Shown here one piece after another: positions 36,799-43,709 of a DNA stretch of 46,220 bases (the stretch's first letter is position 1; every line of letters begins with the position of its first letter). This DNA is from Bacteroidales bacterium (GTDB taxonomy: Bacteria > Bacteroidota > Bacteroidia > Bacteroidales > FEN-979), in contig JAQWBQ010000021.1 of the NCBI GenBank assembly GCA_028706295.1, positions 1-46,220 on the forward strand. Direction: 5' to 3'. A program made the position numbers and the translations under genes. The notes under the pieces are model-generated. The model worked only from the letters and a program-made list of their open reading frames with translations. It made no database searches and was not told the origin of the DNA.

Positions 36799-38874
36799 TT
36801 ACATTCCCGAGGCAGGCGGGGCCGGCTGGTCGGGTTTTCCTGCATTTTTCAGCGGGATCTGGATCAGTACATAGGCAATGATGGCCAGGATCACGAAACT
36901 GAGAAAGAAAGTAGGATTCTTGAAGAAGGAGAAATAGTTGTACAGGAAGATGTCGAATACCGCGAAGATGGCGATCAACAGTCCCATCAAGGCCTCACCC
37001 GCGATCATTCCGGAGGCCAGAAGGACCCCGGTATTTTCAACCCTAACCTTTTGAGCATCGTTGTGTTTGCGTTTTTCAGAATAGAGATCTACGGCACCTT
37101 TGATCAGTCCGCCCACGAAGATCGCGAAGGTGGTTTCGATCGGAAGGTACATACCGACGCTGACGAGCATCGGGCTTTTGACCTGCATCAGGATAAAGGC
37201 GACGCCCATGAGCATACCTGCGATGATCAGCGGCCAGGCCATTTGTCCCTGGACGATTCCCCTCGAGAGGATCGCCATCAGACTTGCCTGCGGAGCCGAA
37301 AGGTTTTTACTGCCAAATCCTCCCTGGTAGCCCAGGTTTTTACCGCTTGCGATGTCGCCGTCATTCAGAAACGCGAGCACAACAAACATCACGGCGCCTG
37401 CGAGGATCACGCCCATGATATCGCCGATCTGCATGCGCCACGGGGTACCACCCAGGATATGTCCGGCCTTCAGGTCCTGCAGCATTTCACCGGCAACGGC
37501 CGCTGAAACACAAACAATTGCTGCGACTCCCAGCACGGTTGCTACTCCTGCATCTCCCTGAACGCCAAGGGCGACCAAAATCAGCGCGGTCACGACCAGC
37601 GCTGTCAGGGTAAGTCCGCTGATGGGATTGTTGGAAGAACCCATGATGCCGACGAGATATCCCGACACCGAGGCGAAGAAGAATGCCAGGATGATCATAA
37701 CGGTAGCGGCTACAATAGCAATCAGCATATTGGTCTGGAAAATGAAGTAGGTGATGCAGAACGTAAGCACTGCAACAGCCCCGATTCCGACCATGATCCA
37801 GCTGAAGCTGATGTCTTTTTCATTACGGGGAACATTGTGCTCGATCCCGGTGGCAGCTTTTTTAACATCCTTTACCGACCGGGCAATTCCGGTGCTGAGG
37901 CTTTTTCGCATTTTAAAGAGCGTATAGCCGGCGCTAACGAGCATTCCGCCGATGGCGATGGGCCGGACAATATATTTCCAAATCTGGTTGATCTGGTATG
38001 TCGGATCGGTCACCTTAGCCATCGCGGTATCGAGCGACAGGGTTGAATCCTGCGACATCAGGAAGGAGGCCCATTCCTGAAAGTTGATGCCCGGCAGTAA
38101 AAAATACATGATCATGGGAGCCATTAACCCCCATGCAAGTAAACCGCCGCTAAAGTTCAGGGCGCCCAATTTCGGTCCGATGATGTAACCTACTCCCATA
38201 TAGGCCGGACTGACGCCCGGCGAACTCAGGAGCATACCTCCCTGGCCTTTGAATATGGTTCCGCTGATGGTCTGTTGGCCGAAGACGACGAATTTTTCCC
38301 ACAGGTACTGAAACAGCCTGAGTTCGCCCAGAATTTTGATAAGCCCGCCGAGGCCCATTGCCCAGAACAGGAATTTTGAGCCTCCTGACCCACCCTGGCC
38401 GGCTTTATGGATTTCGGCAGCGGCCACCGATTCGGGGAAAGGCAGTTCGGCATCCTCAACCATCACCCTCCGGAGTAATGCCACGAACATAATGCCGAGG
38501 ACACCGCCCGCGATCAGGATCAGGGAGGAGGTAATATAATGACCCGGGGTGAAGAAATCAGACCAGATGCCGGATACGAAGAAGGCCGGAAGGGTGAAGA
38601 TCGCACCTGCTGCAACCGATTCGCCGATGGACCCTACGGTACGGGTGAAATTCTCTTCGAGGATGGTTCCTTTCATCAGACGGAGAATGGCCATTCCGAG
38701 AACAGCAGCCGGATAGGTTGCCGCAATGGTCATCCCGGCTTTGAGACCCAGGTAGGCGTTGGCAGCCCCCAGGATGACTGCAAAGAAAAGGCCGATGATG
38801 AGCGCTCTGACAGTGAATTCTTTCATATTGGTCTCCGCGGAGACAAAGGGAATGAACTTTTTGTGTTCAGCCAT
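36799..38874 (-). CDS. OPT-family oligopeptide transporter
   Basis: 691 residues, with about 14-16 hydrophobic segments. It starts KKFIPFVSAETNMKEFTVRA and has the family-typical NAYLGLKAGMTIAATYPAAV, SIGESVAAGAIFTLPAFF, the loop with FPESVAAAEIHKAGQG, and SGYLVGIMGSSNNPISGLT. OPT proteins import small peptides with protons. The PqqD-like gene follows by 10 bp, with pepD next. The Pro-rich C-terminal tail (PDQPAPPASGM) is cytoplasmic or disordered. The exact substrate is not deducible. Confidence 0.93.
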   Translation of the reverse strand: MAEHKKFIPFVSAETNMKEFTVRALIIGLFFAVILGAANAYLGLKAGMTIAATYPAAVLGMAILRLMKGTILEENFTRTVGSIGESVAAGAIFTLPAFFVSGIWSDFFTPGHYITSSLILIAGGVLGIMFVALLRRVMVEDAELPFPESVAAAEIHKAGQGGSGGSKFLFWAMGLGGLIKILGELRLFQYLWEKFVVFGQQTISGTIFKGQGGMLLSSPGVSPAYMGVGYIIGPKLGALNFSGGLLAWGLMAPMIMYFLLPGINFQEWASFLMSQDSTLSLDTAMAKVTDPTYQINQIWKYIVRPIAIGGMLVSAGYTLFKMRKSLSTGIARSVKDVKKAATGIEHNVPRNEKDISFSWIMVGIGAVAVLTFCITYFIFQTNMLIAIVAATVMIILAFFFASVSGYLVGIMGSSNNPISGLTLTALVVTALILVALGVQGDAGVATVLGVAAIVCVSAAVAGEMLQDLKAGHILGGTPWRMQIGDIMGVILAGAVMFVVLAFLNDGDIASGKNLGYQGGFGSKNLSAPQASLMAILSRGIVQGQMAWPLIIAGMLMGVAFILMQVKSPMLVSVGMYLPIETTFAIFVGGLIKGAVDLYSEKRKHNDAQKVRVENTGVLLASGMIAGEALMGLLIAIFAVFDIFLYNYFSFFKNPTFFLSFVILAIIAYVLIQIPLKNAGKPDQPAPPASGM

Positions 38875-39008
38875 GGTTTTAATTTTTTTTGGTTAAATAG
38901 GATTTTTAAATCGGGTAGCGAAGTAAAGAAAATCTGAGGAACCTGACAAATACAATTTCAACGGGATCTCAAATTCAAATACATATAATTGATAATGAGC
39001 GTGATTAC

Positions 39009-39644
39009 TTACAAAAAGTTATACAGGTGAATCAGCTTCTTGGTTTCAAAATAGGGTTCGTTGAAAAAGTTTGCCAGACTATATCCTGTTTTTTGTGCCC
39101 GGACCGCTTCGAGGCTTTGCTGCAGTTCGCCCCCGGTCAGGTACAAGATGCCATTCGGGATATCGTTAAAGCCCTTTTTTTTAATCAGGGGTGCGTTCAT
39201 TTTTACAAACGCTGCAATGTTGGTAACGGCACGACCGGTAATAAAGTCGTACCGTGATGAAAGGGATTCGAACCGGGCATTCATCAGCGTTACGTTTTTC
39301 AGACCCAATCTTTGGGAGACATCTTCAGCCACCCTGATTTTCTTAGCGATGGAATCGACCAGGGTAAATCGTGATTCCGGAAAAAAAATCGCAAGGGGTA
39401 TTCCCGGGAAACCGCCACCCGTGCCTGCATCCATGATTTCAGTTCCGGGTTTAAAAGCAATTACCCTGGCAATTGCCAGGGAATGGAGGATGTGATGCGT
39501 CAGCAACTGGTCAATGTCTTTGCGCGATATGACATTGATTTTTAAATTCCATTCCCTATAGATCTGGCATGATTCCCAATACTGATCGAGTTGATAGCCG
39601 GTCAGTAGCGGAAAATAAAGTTTCAACTGATGCATTCGGTGCAT
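39009..39644 (-). CDS. rsmG: 16S rRNA (guanine-527-N7)-methyltransferase RsmG/GidB
   Basis: Methylates G527 of 16S rRNA. 211 residues. SAM-binding motif IMDAGTGGGFPGIPLAIFFP, then FTLVDSIAKKIRVAEDVSQR and LKNVTLMNARFE, and the catalytic-domain ITGRAVTNIAAFVKM. An alternative start three codons downstream (ending at 39635) would give 208 residues; both fit the family. The ATG lies directly beside the terminator of the bTHX-like gene. Confidence 0.95.
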   Translation of the reverse strand: MHRMHQLKLYFPLLTGYQLDQYWESCQIYREWNLKINVISRKDIDQLLTHHILHSLAIARVIAFKPGTEIMDAGTGGGFPGIPLAIFFPESRFTLVDSIAKKIRVAEDVSQRLGLKNVTLMNARFESLSSRYDFITGRAVTNIAAFVKMNAPLIKKKGFNDIPNGILYLTGGELQQSLEAVRAQKTGYSLANFFNEPYFETKKLIHLYNFL

Positions 39645-39645
39645 A

Positions 39646-39674
39646 GAAAAAAGACCGGAATCATATCATTCCGG
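39646..39674 (-). terminator. Intrinsic terminator after the bTHX-like gene
   Basis: CCGGAAT (39655-39661) pairs with ATTCCGG (39668-39674) around a 6-nt loop. On the minus strand a T-rich run (39646-39652) follows. It ends 2 bp from the rsmG start codon. Confidence 0.8.
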
Positions 39675-39699
39675 GTAATTTCGAGGTCGGATCAGGGAG

Positions 39700-39993
39700 T
39701 CAGCCTTCAACCGGGTTCTCAGGGGTTTCAGGGGATTCGGCGGGTTTTTTCCGACTCCTTGCAACTTTAGGTTTTTCGGGGGCAGGGGGAGTGGTTTCCG
39801 CACTTTTTTTCGGACTCTTTTTAACGGGTTCCTTTACAATTTCAACCGGTTTTTCGACGATTGAAGCGGTATTCAAGGGTTCGTGGCTCGCTGCCGTTTT
39901 CCGGAACGTCTTTTTCTTTTTACGTGCGCGGCGTACCCCGGAGGTTCCAATGACAATCTTGCCGCGCCGGGTTTTTTTATCTCCTTTTCCCAT
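39700..39993 (-). CDS. bTHX-like 30S ribosomal protein with long C-terminal extension
   Basis: 97 residues. The first ~30 (GKGDKKTRRGKIVIGTSGVR then RARKKKK) match the bTHX/THX family of small basic 30S proteins, usually 25-50 residues. The rest is a Lys/Pro/Ala/Glu-rich, probably disordered extension with repeated KPVE, VKEP and KKPAE units. The THX core is convincing; the extension is unusual in length. It has its own promoter element and terminator. Confidence 0.8.
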   Translation of the reverse strand: MGKGDKKTRRGKIVIGTSGVRRARKKKKTFRKTAASHEPLNTASIVEKPVEIVKEPVKKSPKKSAETTPPAPEKPKVARSRKKPAESPETPENPVEG

Positions 39994-40021
39994 TTGATGG
40001 TTTATTTAATTTCATAAAAGG

Positions 40022-40029
40022 CAAAGATA
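40022..40029 (-). promoter_or_regulatory. -7 promoter element for the bTHX-like gene
   Basis: On the minus strand TATCTTTG fits TAnnTTTG, 28 bp before the ATG. Confidence 0.55.
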
Positions 40030-40055
40030 TAAAAAATGATAAAAATATTTAAATA

Positions 40056-40754
40056 TCATCGAATCCTGTTTTGAAAATCCCTGAGGATGATGTCTGATTT
40101 CCGGATAGAAGTTTTCAACCACTCGAGTAAAATGATATTTTTTTCATCCGTTGTTAGTTGCCAGGGGATGGAAGCGGATCTTAAACGGTCGCTGAGCGCA
40201 TGGATGAGGGTTGCCGCCGAGACACTGATGTTCAGACTTTCGGTAAATCCAACCATGGGGATCCGGATAAAATCATCCGCCAGTTCAAGGGCAGTCGGGG
40301 AGAGCCCCGAAAGTTCTGTTCCGAAAAGCAGGGCTGTTTTTTTTTCGATGCAGAGTGTCGCAGGGGTATAGTCGTTTTTATGGGGGGTCGTGGCTATAAG
40401 GCGGTATCCCTGTTGTTTAAGCGATTTCAGGCAGGGGGTGGTATTTTCTTCGAGACCGTGGTATTTTTTCAGGGTAAGCCATTTGGAGGAGCCCAGGGCA
40501 ACATCGGGATTTACCTCATATTTATTCCGATTTTCTATGATGTGTACATCCTGGATCCCGAAGCAGTCGCAGGTGCGCAACACCGCGCTGGCATTGTGGG
40601 GTTGATAAATATCTTCAAGCACTACGGTAAGATGGCGCGTGCGGTAACGGAGGACGTCGGTGAACTTCAGAAATCGTTCGGGGGTAACAAAAGGCCTGAG
40701 AAGGTCTATCGTTTGTGTGATTTCGTCATTTTCGGGGCAGTCGGCCGGCTTCAT
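40056..40754 (-). CDS. TrmH/SpoU-family RNA 2'-O-methyltransferase
   Basis: 232 residues from the ATG ending at 40754. The frame is open further upstream, but that part overlaps the promoter and start of the divergent TPR gene and is unlike the family. SPOUT motifs: VLEDIYQPHNASAVLRTCDC, ALGSSKWL, LLFGTELSGLSPTALELAD and FIRIPMVGFTESLNISVSAA. It is closest to TrmH (tRNA Gm18 methyltransferase) in length and motif spacing. The target RNA is inferred, not shown. Confidence 0.92.
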   Translation of the reverse strand: MKPADCPENDEITQTIDLLRPFVTPERFLKFTDVLRYRTRHLTVVLEDIYQPHNASAVLRTCDCFGIQDVHIIENRNKYEVNPDVALGSSKWLTLKKYHGLEENTTPCLKSLKQQGYRLIATTPHKNDYTPATLCIEKKTALLFGTELSGLSPTALELADDFIRIPMVGFTESLNISVSAATLIHALSDRLRSASIPWQLTTDEKNIILLEWLKTSIRKSDIILRDFQNRIR

Positions 40755-40825
40755 AGACAACAGCGTCGATTCAAAGACAAAAGTAAAAAAAATGGCCTGA
40801 CATGCCGGAAATTCAGGAAAAAATG

Positions 40826-40833
40826 TAATTTTG
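40826..40833 (+). promoter_or_regulatory. -7 promoter element for the TPR gene
   Basis: TAATTTTG fits TAnnTTTG, 21 bp before the ATG at 40855. It lies in the divergent gap with the TrmH-like gene. Confidence 0.5.
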
Positions 40834-40854
40834 CACCTCCAAAATTCAGAAAAC

Positions 40855-41556
40855 ATGGCCAATAAGCAGGAAAAAAAGATTGAAAAGGCTGAAGAACGGA
40901 TTGGTGCGGTTGAGGAAGTATTCAGCAAATCGGAACAGTTCATTGAAAAGTACCAGAAAATCATTCTCATTGTTATCGGGGTGATCGTTGTCATTGTGTT
41001 GGGTTTCTTCGGATTCAAACGGTTTTACCTGGCACCCCGTGAAAAGGAGGCGCAGAGCCAGATGTTCATGGCCGAGAAGTACTTCGAGCTTGATTCACTA
41101 AACAAGGCGCTGAACGGAGACGGGCAGTACCTGGGCTTTTTGTCGATCATAGAGGATTACAGCATGACCAAGTCGGCCAACCTGTCGCATTACTATGCCG
41201 GCATCTGTTTTTTGAAAATGGGAAAGTACGACCAGGCTTTAGAACATCTTGATAAATTCAGCAGCGATGATAACATAATCGGCCCGATGGCAAAAGGCGC
41301 CATGGGCGACGCTTACATGGAACTGAAGCAAGTGGATAAGGCTGTTGATCTATACATGGATGCCGCCGATATGAGGAAAAACGACTTCACAACTCCCTTG
41401 TTTTTTATGAAAGCAGCCATGGCATACGAGGAACTTGGCAAGCTTGATAAGTCGCTCGAAATCTACAAGCGGATCAAGGAAGAGTATCCCCGGTCGAATG
41501 AAGGACGCGAGATTGATAAATACATTTCCTACACGGAATCGCTGTTAAAGAAATAG
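40855..41556 (+). CDS. Membrane-anchored TPR protein
   Basis: 234 residues from ATG 40855 (start set by the -7 element just upstream). The N terminus is charged and helical (KKIEKAEERIGAVEEVF). One membrane helix follows (IILIVIGVIVVIVLGFFGF, ~35-55), then about three tetratricopeptide repeats: SHYYAGICFLKMGKYDQALE, AKGAMGDAYMELKQVDKAVD, and MKAAMAYEELGKLDKSLEIY. The layout resembles YfgM/tol-pal-type scaffold proteins, with the TPRs probably in the periplasm. It may assist envelope assembly; the partner is unknown. A strong terminator follows. Confidence 0.9.
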   Translation: MANKQEKKIEKAEERIGAVEEVFSKSEQFIEKYQKIILIVIGVIVVIVLGFFGFKRFYLAPREKEAQSQMFMAEKYFELDSLNKALNGDGQYLGFLSIIEDYSMTKSANLSHYYAGICFLKMGKYDQALEHLDKFSSDDNIIGPMAKGAMGDAYMELKQVDKAVDLYMDAADMRKNDFTTPLFFMKAAMAYEELGKLDKSLEIYKRIKEEYPRSNEGREIDKYISYTESLLKK

Positions 41557-41587
41557 ACCCGGTTTATACCGTCGTTTTGATATCAGG

Positions 41588-41636
41588 ACCCGCCGGGGGC
41601 AGTACGATTGATGCTGAACCGGCGGGTTTTGTTTTG
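41588..41636 (+). terminator. Intrinsic terminator after the TPR gene
   Basis: ACCCGCCGG (41588-41596) pairs with CCGGCGGGT (41619-41627), and a T-rich tract follows. The 22-nt loop can pair further (GCAG/CTG). Confidence 0.88.
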
Positions 41637-41671
41637 GTTTTTGTACTTTTATCCCTGCTGAATTGATCTTT

Positions 41672-42640
41672 ATGAAGGATTTTCCACATCTGGTATTTTA
41701 TGGAACTCCCGAATTCGCTGTTCCTTCACTCAGGGCGATCGTGGAGGCGGGGTACCCGGTTCAGGCGGTTGTTACGGCGCCGGACCGGCCGGCCGGCCGG
41801 GGATTACGGCTGTTATCGACCCCGGTTAAAGAATTTGCCCGATCAAAAAATCTTCCGGTATTGGAACCGGTCAATCTCCGGGATCCGGCCTTCCTGGGAA
41901 CATTGCGGGAATTGAACCCCGATCTGCAGGTCGTGATTGCCTTCCGGATGATGCCCCGTGAGGTCTGGTCATTGCCCCGCCTGGGGACTTTCAATCTGCA
42001 TGCTTCCCTTTTGCCCCAGTATCGTGGTGCAGCGCCGATCAACCGGGCGGTCATGAATGGTGAGACCGATACCGGACTCACGACCTTTCTGCTCGATGAG
42101 CGCATCGACACCGGCCGTATTCTTTTGCAGGAGCGCGTTTCGATCGGCGGTGAGGAGACTGCCGGGGAGTTGCACGACCGGATGATGCTTCAGGGGTCGG
42201 AACTGGTGCTGAAGACCATCGGGCGCATTCTCCAGGGTGAACGGGGCACTCCCCAGGAGTCCATGACCGAAGGAGGGATCGAACTGCGCAAAGCGCCCAA
42301 GATTTTCAGGGAGGATTGCAGGATCGACTGGAAGGGGGATACCCTCCGGATTCATAATTTCATCAGGGGATTATCGCCGGTTCCGGCAGCATGGACCCAG
42401 CTGCATTCGCATGATGGCGCGATCCATACCCTCAAGATACTGAGGGCTTTGCCCGGCTTTCCGGAGGGGGCGGGTATCCCGGGAACTTTCCGGATTATGG
42501 GCAAAGATACCTTGACGATCACCACGGGTAATGGATGTATATATGTAAGGGAGCTACAGCTTTCCGGTCGGAAACCCTTGAATAGTGTGGATTTTGTAAG
42601 TGGTTATGGTCGTATATTCCCTGAAACCCTTTGTTTATAA
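41672..42640 (+). CDS. fmt: Methionyl-tRNA formyltransferase
   Basis: Formylates Met-tRNA-fMet with 10-formyl-tetrahydrofolate. 322 residues from ATG 41672; an in-frame TTG three codons upstream is less likely. N-terminal FYGTPEFAVPSLRAIVEAGY and VTAPDRPAGRGL are followed by the active-site block FNLHASLLPQYRGAAPINRA (conserved Asn, His and the SLLP loop) and ETDTGLTTFLLDERIDTGRI. The C-terminal tRNA-binding domain begins around IHNFIRGLSPVPAAWT. No def gene is adjacent. Confidence 0.97.
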   Translation: MKDFPHLVFYGTPEFAVPSLRAIVEAGYPVQAVVTAPDRPAGRGLRLLSTPVKEFARSKNLPVLEPVNLRDPAFLGTLRELNPDLQVVIAFRMMPREVWSLPRLGTFNLHASLLPQYRGAAPINRAVMNGETDTGLTTFLLDERIDTGRILLQERVSIGGEETAGELHDRMMLQGSELVLKTIGRILQGERGTPQESMTEGGIELRKAPKIFREDCRIDWKGDTLRIHNFIRGLSPVPAAWTQLHSHDGAIHTLKILRALPGFPEGAGIPGTFRIMGKDTLTITTGNGCIYVRELQLSGRKPLNSVDFVSGYGRIFPETLCL

Positions 42641-42712
42641 CCGTTTTCATTGAGAGATATTAACAAAAATTTGAATTTATCAACATTTTCAACGCTTTCC
42701 TATAAAAAACCC

Positions 42713-42742
42713 TTGACAATTATTAATGAAAGCTTATATTTG
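42713..42742 (+). promoter_or_regulatory. Promoter of the HU gene
   Basis: TTG at 42713-42715 and TATATTTG at 42735-42742 with a 19-bp spacer: a full match to the Bacteroidota -33/-7 consensus. The ATG follows 40 bp downstream. Confidence 0.85.
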
Positions 42743-42782
42743 CATTGGTTATAAATTAGTTATTCATTAAAAATCAAGCAAA

Positions 42783-43055
42783 ATGAACAAGGCTCAATTA
42801 ATTGAAGCAGTTGCAAATGATGCAAAAATGACAAAAGCAGAAGCCAAAAGGGCTCTGGAAGCTGTTATTACTGCTATCACCAAGGCACTGGGCAAAGGTG
42901 AAAGAGTTGCTTTAGTAGGTTTTGGTTCATTCTCTGTTTCCAAGAGAGCTGCTCGCAAGGGTCGCAATCCGCAGAACGGAAAAGAGATCAAGATTCCTGC
43001 AAAGAAAGTCGTAAAGTTCAAAGCCGGCGCAGAACTTGGCAAGAAAGTAAAGTAA
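42783..43055 (+). CDS. HU-family DNA-binding protein
   Basis: 90 residues, the canonical length. It starts NKAQLIEAVANDAKMTKAEA and has the core VALVGFGSFSVSKRAARKGR, then the DNA-intercalating arm RNPQNGKEIKIPAKKVVKFK with the conserved Pro, and ends AELGKKVK. HU bends and compacts DNA as a dimer and affects replication and transcription. It has a consensus promoter upstream and a strong terminator downstream, which suggests high, independent expression. Confidence 0.97.
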   Translation: MNKAQLIEAVANDAKMTKAEAKRALEAVITAITKALGKGERVALVGFGSFSVSKRAARKGRNPQNGKEIKIPAKKVVKFKAGAELGKKVK

Positions 43056-43079
43056 ATCTTTACGTTTTAAAGATTAGGG

Positions 43080-43105
43080 AAGCGGCTCAAAAGGCCGCTT
43101 TCTTA
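43080..43105 (+). terminator. Intrinsic terminator after the HU gene
   Basis: AAGCGGC pairs with GCCGCTT around a 7-nt loop, followed by TCTTA. A 25-nt core is identical to the pepD terminator on the other strand (34832-34856). Confidence 0.85.
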
Positions 43106-43256
43106 GTTTACTATATGAAAGTTATTATCTCAGATTAATCGATTATCTTTGAATGTTTTTGAACCGGACATCAAACTTTTTTAAAATTTCCCGTATTTTA
43201 AGTCAAATGTTGGATTTTCATTCAGCCAACGATCACAGGTATTAAAATTTTTGCAT

Positions 43257-43634
43257 ATGAAACTAAACCTGACCTTTTTCAAGAACAAATTTTTCATTTC
43301 GGGATTGATTTCCGGAGCGTTGATTGCTTCAATAGTTTTCATCCTGATCATTTCCTCAAATTATCCGCCCTCGGATAAAAAGAAGCTGAAGGGGACCGTT
43401 TCGGGAGCGTATACCCCTTCGGTTGGAGATGAAGGCACGCGGCAGGGCGTCGTTTCGACCAATTGTGGTACGAAACCATTGGTCGTTTTTGACAGCGATC
43501 CTACCCAAACGCCCATAATTTGTCATCAGGATGATGGATTGGAAGCGGGACGTGTGATCGTCACACAGGTGAGTTCTGCCCTGTTTTGCCCAAACGGAGG
43601 CGTTCATGTCGAAATGCTGGTAACGCAGAATTAA
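43257..43634 (+). CDS. Small membrane-anchored protein of unknown function
   Basis: 125 residues from ATG 43257; a TTG two codons upstream is less likely. One N-terminal membrane helix (FFISGLISGALIASIVFILI) is followed by a ~85-residue extracytoplasmic part. That part has three cysteines (TNCGTK, IICHQDD, FCPNGGV) and ends HVEMLVTQN. I do not recognise a domain. It ends 7 bp before the degenerate terminal CRISPR repeat. The adjacency may be accidental, since that is the trailer end of the array. Confidence 0.6.
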   Translation: MKLNLTFFKNKFFISGLISGALIASIVFILIISSNYPPSDKKKLKGTVSGAYTPSVGDEGTRQGVVSTNCGTKPLVVFDSDPTQTPIICHQDDGLEAGRVIVTQVSSALFCPNGGVHVEMLVTQN

Positions 43635-43641
43635 CGGGGGG

Positions 43642-43709
43642 ATTTCAATTCCGGTTTGGTACAATTGATACGTCGCTATAACATAGCGTATCTCAAAGTC
43701 CGGAGATAA
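43642..43709 (-). repeat. Degenerate terminal CRISPR repeat and trailer spacer
   Basis: 43642-43671 matches the repeat at 25 of 30 positions. It differs at position 1, at 12-13 (AC to GG), at 22 and at 30. The 38-nt spacer that follows contains a perfect CGCTAT-AAC-ATAGCG hairpin (43674-43688). Decay at this end is the usual mark of the leader-distal end. Confidence 0.9.

Noticed and set aside
41602-41612. GTACGATTGAT, identical to part of the CRISPR repeat, inside the loop of the TPR-gene terminator.
   Set aside because: An 11-nt match in 46 kb on two strands is plausible by chance; no repeat structure surrounds it.
43153-43245. A 30-codon ORF upstream of the small membrane protein.
   Set aside because: Its ATG lies just after a -7-like TATCTTTG (43144-43151), so it would precede the transcription start; no supporting signal.
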